Part shown: piece after piece, positions 34,890 to 43,393 of the stretch
How positions within the stretch are numbered: the stretch's first letter is position 1
Layout of the letters: the number at the start of each line of letters is the position of its first letter
Origin: Escherichia ruysiae
GTDB lineage: Bacteria; Pseudomonadota; Gammaproteobacteria; Enterobacterales; Enterobacteriaceae
Assembly (NCBI RefSeq): GCF_902498915.1
Contig: NZ_CABVLQ010000001.1
DNA length: 64,000 nucleotides
Direction: 5' to 3' (one strand)
Notes under the pieces: model-generated
What the model saw: the letters and a program-made list of their open reading frames with translations, nothing else
Told to the model about the DNA's origin: nothing
The model's database searches: none
Made by a program: the position numbers and the translations under genes

Positions 34890-36584
34890 GTGCAGCACGA
34901 GACAGAAATGGAAAACCAGAGCTGGCTGAAAAAACTCGCGCGCCGCCTGGGGCCTGGTCATGTCGTTAATCTCTGCTTTATTGTGGTGTTGATCTTCTCA
35001 ACGTTACTTACATGGCGTGAAGTGGTGGTTCTGGAAGATGCCTATATTTCAAGCCAGCGTAACCATCTGGAAAATGTTGCCAACGCGCTTGATAAACAAC
35101 TGCAATATAACGTTGATAAATTATTGTTTTTACGTAACGGGATGCGTGAAGCCCTCGTTGCGCCGCTCGATTTCACTTCTCTGCGCAATGCCGTTACCGA
35201 GTTCGAACAACGTCGCGATGAACATGCCTGGCAGATAGAACTCAACAGACGGCGCACCTTGCCAGTAAACGGTGTCTCGGATGCGTTAGTCAGTGAGGGG
35301 AGTCTGCTTTCCCGCGAAAATGAATCCCTGGATAATGAAATTACCGCCGCGCTGGAAGTTGGTTACTTACTGCGTCTGGCGCACAACTCCTCATCAATGG
35401 TTGAACAAGCGATGTATGTCTCGCGCGCCGGATTTTACGTTTCGACGCAGCCGACGCTATTTATGCGTAATGTGCCTGGGCGTTACTACGAATTTGTCAC
35501 CCAACCCTGGTTTATCGGTCATTCACAACGAGAAAACCGTCAACGTGCGGTGCGTTGGTTTACCTCTCAGCATGAGCATAACAATGCTACTGAACCACAG
35601 GTCACTGTAAGCGTGCCGGTCGATAATAATAATTACTGGTATGGCGTATTGGGGATGAGTATTCCCGTGCGTTCAATGCAGCAATTTTTACAAAATGCTA
35701 TCGATAAAAATCTCGATGGCGAATATCAACTCTATGACAGCAAACTGAAATTATTGACCTCATCTAACCCGGACCATCCTGGCGAAGATCTCTTTGATCC
35801 TCGTGAACTGGCATCACTTGCGCAGGACATTGAACACGATACGCGCGGTGGTATTCGGATGAACAGCCGCTATGTTAGCTGGGAACGGCTGGATCATTTC
35901 GATGGCGTATTAGTGCGTATCCATACGCTTAGTGAAGGTGTACGTGGTGATTTTGGCAGCATAAGTATTGCATTAACCCTGCTGTGGGCGCTCTTCACCA
36001 CCATGCTACTTATCTCCTGGTATGTGATTCGCCAGATGGTAAGCAATATGTTTGTCCTGCAAAGCTCGCTGCAATGGCAAGCGTGGCACGACACCTTAAC
36101 CCGCATGTATAACCGTGGTGCACTGTTCGAAAAAGCGCGCCCGCTTGCTAAATTGTGCCAGACACACAAACATCCTTTTTCTGTCATTCAGGTCGACCTT
36201 GACCATTTTAAAGCGATTAATGACCGCTTTGGTCACCAGGCAGGCGATCGTGTGTTGTCACATGCCGCCGGATTAATTAGTCGTTCATTGCGAGCCCAGG
36301 ATGTTGCCGGACGAGTTGGCGGCGAGGAGTTTTGTGTGATTCTGCCGGGCGCTAACCTGGAGCAGGCAAAAGAAGTTGCCGAACGCATTCGTCTGAAGCT
36401 GAATGAAAAAGAGATGTTGATTGCCAAGAGCAAAACCATCCGCATTAGTGCTTCGTTGGGGGTGAGCAGCAGCGAGGAAACCGGCGATTATGATTTTGAA
36501 CAATTACAGTCGCTTGCCGATCGTCGGCTTTATCTCGCTAAACAGGCAGGGCGTAATCGGGTTTTTGCGAGCGATAACGCTTAA
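34890..36584 (+). CDS. dgcQ: DgcQ (YedQ), membrane diguanylate cyclase
   Basis: Makes cyclic di-GMP. 564 residues: a first membrane span at about 25-45, a periplasmic CHASE7-type sensor, a second span near 360-385 (LTLLWALFTTMLLISWYVI), then a GGDEF domain whose active-site loop is GGEEF (in RVGGEEFCVIL). In E. coli it promotes cellulose and reduces motility. The start is GTG 34890, 9 bases after GGGAG and giving the K-12 length; a TTG at 34875 is the alternative. It ends 4 bases inside yedP, tail to tail. Confidence 0.93.
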   Translation: MQHETEMENQSWLKKLARRLGPGHVVNLCFIVVLIFSTLLTWREVVVLEDAYISSQRNHLENVANALDKQLQYNVDKLLFLRNGMREALVAPLDFTSLRNAVTEFEQRRDEHAWQIELNRRRTLPVNGVSDALVSEGSLLSRENESLDNEITAALEVGYLLRLAHNSSSMVEQAMYVSRAGFYVSTQPTLFMRNVPGRYYEFVTQPWFIGHSQRENRQRAVRWFTSQHEHNNATEPQVTVSVPVDNNNYWYGVLGMSIPVRSMQQFLQNAIDKNLDGEYQLYDSKLKLLTSSNPDHPGEDLFDPRELASLAQDIEHDTRGGIRMNSRYVSWERLDHFDGVLVRIHTLSEGVRGDFGSISIALTLLWALFTTMLLISWYVIRQMVSNMFVLQSSLQWQAWHDTLTRMYNRGALFEKARPLAKLCQTHKHPFSVIQVDLDHFKAINDRFGHQAGDRVLSHAAGLISRSLRAQDVAGRVGGEEFCVILPGANLEQAKEVAERIRLKLNEKEMLIAKSKTIRISASLGVSSSEETGDYDFEQLQSLADRRLYLAKQAGRNRVFASDNA

Positions 36585-37396
36585 CGAGCGGTGAAAAAGT
36601 GATCCAGTCCTTCGCGCCAGCCTTCCGGTCCTTCTCGCTGCGTTCGCCAGACCCTGGCAGGCTCCTCATTTTGCAGATGAACACCTTCCCGGTTTAGCCC
36701 TTTCACAATGACTGCGTAATCCATCACCTCCAGTAAGGGGGCATCATTTGGACCATCGCCTAAGCCGATCGTCGTCGGACGTTCTCCCCCTGATTGTTGA
36801 TATATTGCGATGATCCAGTTAGCTGCCTGATCTTTTCCGGCAGAGGCATCCAGTACATGCCAGAAGCGAGCGCCTTGTACAAACTGTAACCCCAGCTCGT
36901 TCAGGCGGGCGGTAAATTGCGCCATCCGCTCGTCACTGTCGCGCCAGATGAGCGTGACTGAGGCTTCATGCAACTGCGTCAGCGCCGCCTGGCTGCGGCT
37001 TAATCCCGTCCATTCCGCAATGGTTGTATCATCGACATCATCAAAGGTGGTGAATTTGAAATGTTCTTTCTCGCGCAGCGTATTCAACACCAGACTGATT
37101 TCACTATGGGCAATGCCCGAGATGATCCGGGGAAAACCGTCGATATCTTGCCATTGATGATCCAGTTGGATCACCGCGCCGTTTTCGGCAATCATCGGCA
37201 ACCCTTGTAGCCCCACGTTTTTTTGCAGGTACAGCATTTCCGCTGACGTTTTACTGCTACAGAGAATCACAGGCACACCTGCTTCCCGTAAACGGTTTAA
37301 CCAGGGAGCGGCAGGCTGCCAGTCATAACTATGACTATCTAACAGGGTGCCATCGAGATCGGTGAAAATCAGCAGTGGTTGTTGAATTGAAAGCAT
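36581..37396 (-). CDS. yedP: YedP, mannosyl-3-phosphoglycerate phosphatase-like HAD hydrolase
   Basis: A 271-residue HAD-superfamily phosphatase. Motif I is LIFTDLDGTLLDSH, motif II is VILCSSKT, and the C-terminal GLGDGPNDAPLL is motif IV, so it is catalytically complete. It belongs to the MPGP subfamily, but E. coli is not known to make mannosylglycerate this way, so the true substrate is open. ATG 37396 gives the family length. Confidence 0.92.
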   Translation of the reverse strand: MLSIQQPLLIFTDLDGTLLDSHSYDWQPAAPWLNRLREAGVPVILCSSKTSAEMLYLQKNVGLQGLPMIAENGAVIQLDHQWQDIDGFPRIISGIAHSEISLVLNTLREKEHFKFTTFDDVDDTTIAEWTGLSRSQAALTQLHEASVTLIWRDSDERMAQFTARLNELGLQFVQGARFWHVLDASAGKDQAANWIIAIYQQSGGERPTTIGLGDGPNDAPLLEVMDYAVIVKGLNREGVHLQNEEPARVWRTQREGPEGWREGLDHFFTAR

Positions 37397-37591
37397 GGTA
37401 GCGCATACTCCCTTTACCTGGATGTTTCTCAAAATAGCACGATTTGTATTTGATCATTTTTCGGGAGCGATCCCGCTCGTAGCAGAGCTCGTAAGGGGTG
37501 ACGGAAGTCACAGTTCCATTCATTAATGACATTAATCATTCGCGCAAAGAATATTTCCTTGTCAGCGAAAAAAATTGCAGATAAGGTGATG

Positions 37592-37680
37592 AACACATCA
37601 GATTTCCTGGTGTAACGAATTTTTTAAGTGCTTCTTGCTTAAGCAAGTTTGATCCCGACCCCCACAAGGGTCGGGATTTT
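37592..37680 (+). ncRNA. dsrA: DsrA small RNA
   Basis: About 88 bases beginning AACACATCAGATTTCCTGGT and ending in the terminator CCCGACCCCCACAAGGGTCGGG plus T-run. The rpoS-pairing segment of stem 1 and the hns-pairing CTTGCTTAAGCAAG middle stem are intact. DsrA with Hfq opens rpoS translation and blocks hns. The terminal loop differs slightly from K-12 (ACA in place of UCA, with one extra base in the stem). Lies between yedP and yodD as in K-12. Confidence 0.95.
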
Positions 37681-37692
37681 TTTATGTTGCAT

Positions 37693-37920
37693 TTAGCGGT
37701 TCACTTCCGAGACGCTAAAGTCATGGATGTCCAGCTCAAAGGCATCCGCTAATTCACGCCATGTATGATATTCACGCCCATCAACGCTGACGTGCTCAGA
37801 ATCGCTCTGGCTGCGATGAACTTCGCTTTCGCTAATTTCATTGATCGCCGCCAGCAGGGCATCGACATCGACGCTGACCTCTCGTTTTGCGGTATCGCTG
37901 TACTCTTTTGCGGTCTTCAT
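37693..37920 (-). CDS. yodD: YodD, small stress-induced protein
   Basis: A 75-residue acidic protein, beginning MKTAKEYSDTAKREVSVDVD. In E. coli it rises under stress such as peroxide, cadmium and acid, but its role is unknown. Two ATGs in tandem (37920 and 37923); the first-named gives the standard length. Convergent with dsrA; the stop is 13 bases from the dsrA end. Confidence 0.9.
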   Translation of the reverse strand: MKTAKEYSDTAKREVSVDVDALLAAINEISESEVHRSQSDSEHVSVDGREYHTWRELADAFELDIHDFSVSEVNR

Positions 37921-38082
37921 CATCTTTCCTCGCAACCGTTACTCATTTGTTGCTGCCGACCGTTATGTCAGCCTGGCATCTCTTAAGTATAGACCGTCGA
38001 GAAAATCAGCACTCGCGTGCGCCCGGCGCTGCCAGAAAAACGAAATTGTTCTACACTGGCACAAAGCCACAGGAGGAAAACG

Positions 38083-38271
38083 ATGAAGGTGAATGATCGG
38101 GTAACAGTCAAAACGGATGGCGGTCCGCGTCGTCCTGGCGTGGTACTGGCAGTTGAGGAGTTTAGTGAAGGCACAATGTACCTGGTTTCGCTGGAAGACT
38201 ACCCGCTCGGCATCTGGTTCTTTAATGAGGCAGGGCATCAGGACGGTATCTTTGTGGAGAAAGCAGAGTAA
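38083..38271 (+). CDS. dsrB: DsrB, small conserved protein
   Basis: A 62-residue protein identical in outline to K-12 DsrB ([20 protein letters not shown]...DGIFVEKAE). Known only as a gene near dsrA that is RpoS-dependent; function unclear. A longer frame from 38017 is not supported because ATG 38083 has the strong AGGAGGAAA site. Confidence 0.92.
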
Positions 38272-38314
38272 TTTTATTCAGTCTGACTGGTGGGAAACCA
38301 CCAGTCAGAATGTT

Positions 38315-38938
38315 TTAGCGCATGTTGACAAAAATACCATTAGTCACATTATCCGTCAGTCGGACGACATGATAGATAACCTGTTTATTATGCGTTTTGA
38401 TCTTACGTTTAATATTGCCTTTATGTGATGAAACGGTCTTGGCTTTGATATTCATTTGGTCGGAGATTTGAATGGTTCCCTGACCTGCCATCCACATTCG
38501 CAACATACTCGATTCGGTTCGACTCAATGATAATGTCGGCATATTTAAAACAGTGGCCATCGTTGTCTCTTTTTTCAGAATATCGCCAAGGATATCATCG
38601 AGAGATTCCGGTTTAATCGATTTGGAACTGATCAATAAATTTTTTCTGACCAACAGATATTCATCAAAATGAACGTTGGCAATCGCCATAAAAACGATAA
38701 ATAACGTATTGGGATGTTGATTAATGATGTGCTTGATGCGTTGACTGTTAGAAGTATCGTGGATAAAACAGTCCTCATTAATAAACACCACTGAAGGGCG
38801 CTGTGAATCACAAGCGATGGCAAGGTCATCAACGGTTTCGATGTCGTTGATTTCTCTTTTTTTAACCCCTCTACTCAACAGATACCCGGTTAAACCTAGT
38901 CGGGTGTAACTACATAAATCCATAATAATCGTTGACAT
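38315..38938 (-). CDS. rcsA: RcsA, co-activator of capsule synthesis
   Basis: A 207-residue LuxR-type regulator that pairs with RcsB to activate colanic-acid genes and repress flhDC. The C-terminal helix-turn-helix (LSLSRTESSMLRMWMAGQGTIQISDQMNIKAKTVSSHK region, residues about 137-175) is clear. It is a Lon substrate, and its transcription is silenced by H-NS and relieved by DsrA, encoded nearby. Located next to the flagellar cluster it helps to repress. Confidence 0.95.
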   Translation of the reverse strand: MSTIIMDLCSYTRLGLTGYLLSRGVKKREINDIETVDDLAIACDSQRPSVVFINEDCFIHDTSNSQRIKHIINQHPNTLFIVFMAIANVHFDEYLLVRKNLLISSKSIKPESLDDILGDILKKETTMATVLNMPTLSLSRTESSMLRMWMAGQGTIQISDQMNIKAKTVSSHKGNIKRKIKTHNKQVIYHVVRLTDNVTNGIFVNMR

Positions 38939-39227
38939 GGCATACCCTCACTCAATGCGTAACGATAATTCCCCTTACCTGAATATTTCATCATGACTAA
39001 ACGGAACAACATGGGTCACCTAATGCGCCACTCTCGCGATTTTTCAGGCGGACTTACTATCCCGTAAAGTGTTGTATAATTTGCCTGGAATTGTCTTAAA
39101 GTAAAGTAAATGTTGCGATATGTGAGTGAGCTTAAAACAAATATTTCGCCACAGGAGTATCCTGGAAGATGTTGTCTGATTTTATTTTTCAGATAATCCT
39201 TAGGATAACACGATAAACATTACGGAA
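38939..39227. promoter_or_regulatory. rcsA upstream region with candidate RcsAB box
   Basis: About 290 bases with no gene between rcsA and the end of fliR. On the minus strand TAAGGATTATCTGA (complement of 39189-39202) resembles the RcsAB box TAAGAATATTCCTA and suggests autoactivation of rcsA. The region is AT-rich, fitting H-NS silencing. The box call is from consensus memory. Confidence 0.5.
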
Positions 39228-40013
39228 TCATATTGCTGGAAATTCGCTAATAATGTCCGCCAGTAAATTAAAAATTTCACTAAATAAATGTTCGCAAAAT
39301 GGAGCAATTAACGGCATTAATGCTGCCATTAATGAAATGCCGACCGTCAGCGTTAATGGAAAACCGATAACGAAAATTGATAATTGCGGAGCCATACGAT
39401 TAAGCAATCCCAGCGCCAGATTCAGCGTCAGCAGCAGGGTAATAAGCGGTAATGCCAGCATAAATCCGTTGAGAAAAATCAAACTTCCCGCTTTGGTGAG
39501 TGCCAGAAAAGCATTGCTGTTAAGCGGTTCGCCACCAATCGGCAGGGTGTGAAAGGTATCGACCAGCAGCGAAATCAACCATAAATGACCGTTAAATGTC
39601 AGGAACAGCAGTAACGCCAGCATATCCATGATGCGCGCTAAGACGGGCATATTGAGATGGCTACCAGGATCCACAAACGTCGCAAATGACAGCCCCATTT
39701 GCAGACCGATAATTTCGCCTGCGGTTCGTACAGCGGCAAAGGCAAATTGCATGGTAAAGCCAAGCGCAATGCCAATCAGGATCTGCTGCATTGCCAGCCA
39801 CAGGGCATTAAACGAAAAAATGGAAACATCGTTGGCAGGTAATGCCGGAGCTATGGCGAACGTGATCATCATTGCGAGACCCAGTTTCACCCGTTTCGGC
39901 ACGCTGCGTTCGCTCAAAATGGGCGCGGTAGAAATGAGCGCCAGCACGCGCAGTAATGGCCAGAAATACAGGCTTAACCAGGAAAGCCATTGATCGCTTG
40001 TCACCTGCAACAT
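39228..40013 (-). CDS. fliR: FliR, flagellar type III export gate protein
   Basis: A 261-residue membrane protein of the export gate (FliPQR complex) in the centre of the MS ring. Hydrophobic spans run through the chain, with the conserved GLQMGLSFATFVDPGS segment near the middle. Last gene of the fliLMNOPQR operon, 8 bases after fliQ. Confidence 0.95.
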   Translation of the reverse strand: MLQVTSDQWLSWLSLYFWPLLRVLALISTAPILSERSVPKRVKLGLAMMITFAIAPALPANDVSIFSFNALWLAMQQILIGIALGFTMQFAFAAVRTAGEIIGLQMGLSFATFVDPGSHLNMPVLARIMDMLALLLFLTFNGHLWLISLLVDTFHTLPIGGEPLNSNAFLALTKAGSLIFLNGFMLALPLITLLLTLNLALGLLNRMAPQLSIFVIGFPLTLTVGISLMAALMPLIAPFCEHLFSEIFNLLADIISEFPAI

Positions 40014-40021
40014 AGTACGGG

Positions 40022-40291
40022 TTACCCGATGATATACGGCAGGTTAGTGAACAAGGTGCGGACGTAATCCAGCAACAGGTTGAGCATCCACGGTCCGGCA
40101 ATAATAATGGCGATAAATACGGCGATAATTTTCGGAATAAACGACAGCGTCATTTCGTTAATCTGCGTGGCAGCCTGCAAAATGCTGATGATAAGGCCAG
40201 TGACCAGCGCCACCAGCAGCAGCGGGGCAGCCAGCGCCAGCGCGACTTTCATCGCTTCTGTCCCCATCATCATGACCGATTCGGGTGTCAT
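40022..40291 (-). CDS. fliQ: FliQ, flagellar export gate protein
   Basis: An 89-residue protein with two membrane hairpin helices (ALALAAPLLLVALVTGLIISILQAATQINE and IIAVFIAIIIAGPWMLNLLLDY). Four copies join FliP5 and FliR1 in the export gate. Between fliP and fliR with gaps of 8-9 bases. Confidence 0.96.
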   Translation of the reverse strand: MTPESVMMMGTEAMKVALALAAPLLLVALVTGLIISILQAATQINEMTLSFIPKIIAVFIAIIIAGPWMLNLLLDYVRTLFTNLPYIIG

Positions 40292-40300
40292 TTTACCTCT

Positions 40301-41038
40301 CTAGCTGTAAAAGCTCTGCGCCAGCGAACCGACAAGCAATTGCCAGCCATCCACCAGCACAAACAGCATCAGTTTAAAGGGCAGAGCAATGGTGGCGGGT
40401 GGAACCATCATCATCCCCAACGCCATCAAAACGCTGGCAATCACCAGATCGATAATCAAAAAAGGAATGAAAATCGTGAAGCCTATCTGGAATGCAGTTT
40501 TTAACTCGCTGGTCACGTAGGCCGGGAGCAAAATGCGCATCGGCACAGCCTCCGGTCCCTGCAACGGGCCAGTATTCGCCAGTCTGGCAAACAACCCTAA
40601 ATCCGCCTCGCGGGTCTGACGCAGCATAAATTCACGCAGCGGCTGCGCCCCTTTTTCCAGCGCCTCCTGCATGGAGATTTTCTCTTCGCTGAATGGCTGG
40701 TATGCATCGACATAAATTTTGTCGATCACCGGAGACATAATAAAAAAGGTCAAAAACAGCGCCAGCCCCAGCAATACCTGGTTGGGCGGCGCGGAGGGCG
40801 TTCCCAGCGCGTTACGTAATAAACCAAAAACAATGATGATGCGGGTGAAGCTGGTCATCATCAGTAAAATCGCCGGAATAAACGTCAATGAGGTGATGAA
40901 CACCAGCGTCTGCACCGGGAGCGACCAGCTTTGTCCACCGCCAGGTAGCGGCTGGCTGGTGATACCAGGCAGTTGCGCGAACGCGAGGGGCGTAACCAGC
41001 CAGAGAAGAACCGGCGCGACAGACAACAAACGACGCAT
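40301..41038 (-). CDS. fliP: FliP, flagellar export gate protein
   Basis: A 245-residue protein with a cleavable signal peptide (about residues 1-21), unusual for the type III gate but normal for FliP. Typical motifs TSFTRIIIVFGLLRNALGTPSAPPNQVL and the C-terminal membrane spans are intact. Its ATG overlaps the fliO stop. Confidence 0.96.
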   Translation of the reverse strand: MRRLLSVAPVLLWLVTPLAFAQLPGITSQPLPGGGQSWSLPVQTLVFITSLTFIPAILLMMTSFTRIIIVFGLLRNALGTPSAPPNQVLLGLALFLTFFIMSPVIDKIYVDAYQPFSEEKISMQEALEKGAQPLREFMLRQTREADLGLFARLANTGPLQGPEAVPMRILLPAYVTSELKTAFQIGFTIFIPFLIIDLVIASVLMALGMMMVPPATIALPFKLMLFVLVDGWQLLVGSLAQSFYS

Positions 41039-41403
41039 CAGGATCTCCCGCTACGCTTGAGCAAGTTTTTCATGACCGACTGAAAATCGGCCTGTGGTAT
41101 CTCTTCTGTGGGTGCTGAAGGGGGAAGTTTATGCAGCAAATTGATTTGCCCTGCGGTAACGCCGAGCACCAGCCGCGCATCGTCCACATCGACCACCACG
41201 ACCCGTTCACGCGCGCCCAGCGAGGCGCTGGCGCTAATTTTCAGACCGTTAATGCCAGTGCGTTTAGGGGCAAATCCCAGCCGTTTTACCAGCCAGGCAG
41301 CAGCGAGGATCAGGACAATAATGGCAATCAGTGCGCCACTCACCTGAAGGAGCGGCGCGGTGGAAACTGGCGCAGAAGATTGCACAGTGGCGTGGTTATT
41401 CAT
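41038..41403 (-). CDS. fliO: FliO, flagellar export assembly chaperone
   Basis: A 121-residue bitopic membrane protein (span LLQVSGALIAIIVLILAAAWLV) that stabilises FliP during gate assembly. Start ATG 41403 follows the fliN TAG by 2 bases; a GTG at 41406 overlapping that stop is the alternative. Confidence 0.94.
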   Translation of the reverse strand: MNNHATVQSSAPVSTAPLLQVSGALIAIIVLILAAAWLVKRLGFAPKRTGINGLKISASASLGARERVVVVDVDDARLVLGVTAGQINLLHKLPPSAPTEEIPQADFQSVMKNLLKRSGRS

Positions 41404-41405
41404 CA

Positions 41406-41819
41406 CTAACGGCTCAGGCGGCGCATTCGCTCAGACGGGGTAATGATATCGGTGATCCGCACGCCGTATTTATCGGCAACGACCACCACTTCGCCCTGGG
41501 CGATTAAATAGCCGTTGATCAGAATATCCAGCGGTTCGCCCGCCAGACCGTCCAGCGCCACGACTGACCCTTGCGTCAGACGTAACAGCTCTTTGATGGT
41601 CATACGTGTGCGACCCAGCTCGACGGTCAGCTTAACCGGAATATCCATAATCAGGTCGATATCCTGCAATGTTACACTGACGTCGCCGCCGCCAAGCTGC
41701 TGGAACACGGCTTCAGTCGCGCTTTTGCCGCTTGTTGATTTTTGTTCGCTCAACGCTTCAGCCCACAGATCGTCCATTGCGCCGTTGTTGTCATCGGCCG
41801 GATTATTCAAGTCACTCAT
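41406..41819 (-). CDS. fliN: FliN, C-ring switch protein
   Basis: A 137-residue protein with a C-terminal SpoA domain (VKLTVELGRTRMTIKELLRLTQGSVVALDGLAGEPLDILING). Forms the lower C-ring with FliM, binds FliH and CheY-P, and helps set rotation direction. Its start overlaps the fliM stop by 4 bases. Confidence 0.96.
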   Translation of the reverse strand: MSDLNNPADDNNGAMDDLWAEALSEQKSTSGKSATEAVFQQLGGGDVSVTLQDIDLIMDIPVKLTVELGRTRMTIKELLRLTQGSVVALDGLAGEPLDILINGYLIAQGEVVVVADKYGVRITDIITPSERMRRLSR

Positions 41820-42820
41820 TTGGGCTGTTCCTCGTTCAGAGAATTCAAAATCGGGTTAATCAAATGTTCTATCCGTAACGCATATTGACCGTTGATGGTG
41901 CCGTACTGGCTGGTCAGTACCGGAACGCCGTCAACATGGGCGATGATGCGATCGGGTTTTTCTATCGGCAGGACATCGCCGGGTTTCAGTTTCAAAATCT
42001 GCGACAGGCGCAGCGATATATCGGCAAAGTTGGCGACCAGTTCCAGCTGTGAGTGCTGCACCTGACGCACCAGGTTATCGCGCCAGTTCTGATCTTCATT
42101 ACGCGAGTTTTCCAGCGGCGGGTTAACCAACAATTCCCGTAGCGGCTCGATCATGCTGAATGGCAGGCAGATATTAAATTCGCCGGTCAGGTTGCCAATT
42201 TCGACATGAAAAGGCGTGTTAACCACAATGTCGTTCGGCGAGGTGGTGATATTGGTAAATTTCACCTGCATTTCGGAACGCACGTACTCTACTTCCAGCG
42301 GATTAATCGCCTTCCAGGCGTCGCTATAGCCTTCAAGTGCCAGCTTCAACATGCGGTTGATGACGCGCTGTTCGGTATGCGTAAACTCGCGACCTTCTAC
42401 TTTGGTCGGGAAGCGACCATCACCGCCAAACAGGTTATCCACGGCGATAAACACCAGACTTGGCGAGAACACCACCAGCCCGGTGCCGCGCAGCGGTTTC
42501 AGATGGATAAGGTTCAGGTTGGTCGGCACCGGCAGGTTGCGGGCAAATTCATGATACGGCTGAATGCGGATCGCCCCGACGGTAATGTCCGGGCTACGGC
42601 GCAGCAGGTTAAACAGCCCCATGCGGAAATGACGGGCAAAACGCTCATTAATGATTTCCAGCGCCTGCAAACGTTCGCGCACAACCCGTCGTTGGGTATT
42701 GGGATCGTACGGACGAATATCACTTTCGCCGCCAGCACTGGTTGTCGGTTCGTCTTTGACCTCGCTGTCGCCATTCAACAGCGCATCAATTTCAGCTTGA
42801 GAAAGAATACTATCGCCCAT
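41816..42820 (-). CDS. fliM: FliM, C-ring switch protein and CheY-P receptor
   Basis: A 334-residue protein. The N-terminal MGDSILSQAEIDALLNGDS is the CheY-P binding peptide. The middle CheC-like domain and the C-terminal SpoA domain follow. ATG 42820 is set by that peptide; a 368-residue frame starts too early and overlaps fliL coding. Confidence 0.97.
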   Translation of the reverse strand: MGDSILSQAEIDALLNGDSEVKDEPTTSAGGESDIRPYDPNTQRRVVRERLQALEIINERFARHFRMGLFNLLRRSPDITVGAIRIQPYHEFARNLPVPTNLNLIHLKPLRGTGLVVFSPSLVFIAVDNLFGGDGRFPTKVEGREFTHTEQRVINRMLKLALEGYSDAWKAINPLEVEYVRSEMQVKFTNITTSPNDIVVNTPFHVEIGNLTGEFNICLPFSMIEPLRELLVNPPLENSRNEDQNWRDNLVRQVQHSQLELVANFADISLRLSQILKLKPGDVLPIEKPDRIIAHVDGVPVLTSQYGTINGQYALRIEHLINPILNSLNEEQPK

Positions 42821-42824
42821 GTCG

Positions 42825-43289
42825 TTATCGCAGAATAAAAGCGGTATACAGCACGTCGGTGACATCCTGTTTCGGTTGCCCGGCAACGAGCGGGGTGGAG
42901 AGTGTGGCTTTAATTGCGGCAATCAGCTTTTGCTTGCCTTCTTCAGTTGCCAGCACGGCGGCATCCTGGCGCGAAAACAGTAACAGCAAGCGACTGCGGA
43001 CTTCCGGTAAATACTCGCTCAGGCGCGAACGGGTGGCTTCATCTTTCAGTCGCAGTGTTATGCCGATATAAAGCACGCGATCCGCTTCGCCCAGATTGAC
43101 CGTAAAAGTGTCCAGTGCATAGAAGACAGGTGAGAGTACGACGTGTTGCTGTGCTTTGTCGTCAGTAGCAGCCTGACGCGAATGCCAGTAGCTGTAACCC
43201 GCGCTGGCGCAGGCCGCGAGAGTAATGAATACCAGGATCGGGAGCCAAAGCGATCGCTTGCTTTTCTTGCTTATCGCGTAATCAGTCAT
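42825..43289 (-). CDS. fliL: FliL, flagellar basal-body protein
   Basis: A 154-residue single-span membrane protein (LWLPILVFITLAACASAGYSYW) with a periplasmic domain. It supports stator function and rod stability. First gene of fliLMNOPQR. The ORF starts at ATG 43289, downstream of a sigma-28-like promoter at 43319-43345. Confidence 0.95.
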   Translation of the reverse strand: MTDYAISKKSKRSLWLPILVFITLAACASAGYSYWHSRQAATDDKAQQHVVLSPVFYALDTFTVNLGEADRVLYIGITLRLKDEATRSRLSEYLPEVRSRLLLLFSRQDAAVLATEEGKQKLIAAIKATLSTPLVAGQPKQDVTDVLYTAFILR

Positions 43290-43318
43290 GTGTTGCGGTC
43301 TTCCTGTGTCGCTACTGC

Positions 43319-43345
43319 TTATCGGCTAATTATCCTGTGTCTTAA
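43319..43345 (-). promoter_or_regulatory. candidate sigma-28 promoter of fliL
   Basis: On the minus strand a perfect GCCGATAA -10 (complement of 43319-43326) is preceded after 11 bases by TTAAGACA, a weak -35 match. It lies 30 bases before the fliL ATG. The fliL operon is known to have both class 2 and class 3 start sites. Confidence 0.55.
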
Positions 43346-43393
43346 GCGCGGCAAAGCGTGGAAAAGACGTGGATTACGGTGCCACCTCTGACG

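Noticed and set aside
34781..34969. 62-codon frame between the REP element and dgcQ
   Set aside because: Starts inside a REP palindrome and overlaps the dgcQ start in another frame; no homology recognised.
42206..42838. 210-codon plus-strand frame inside fliM
   Set aside because: Antisense shadow of fliM, which has all expected domains.
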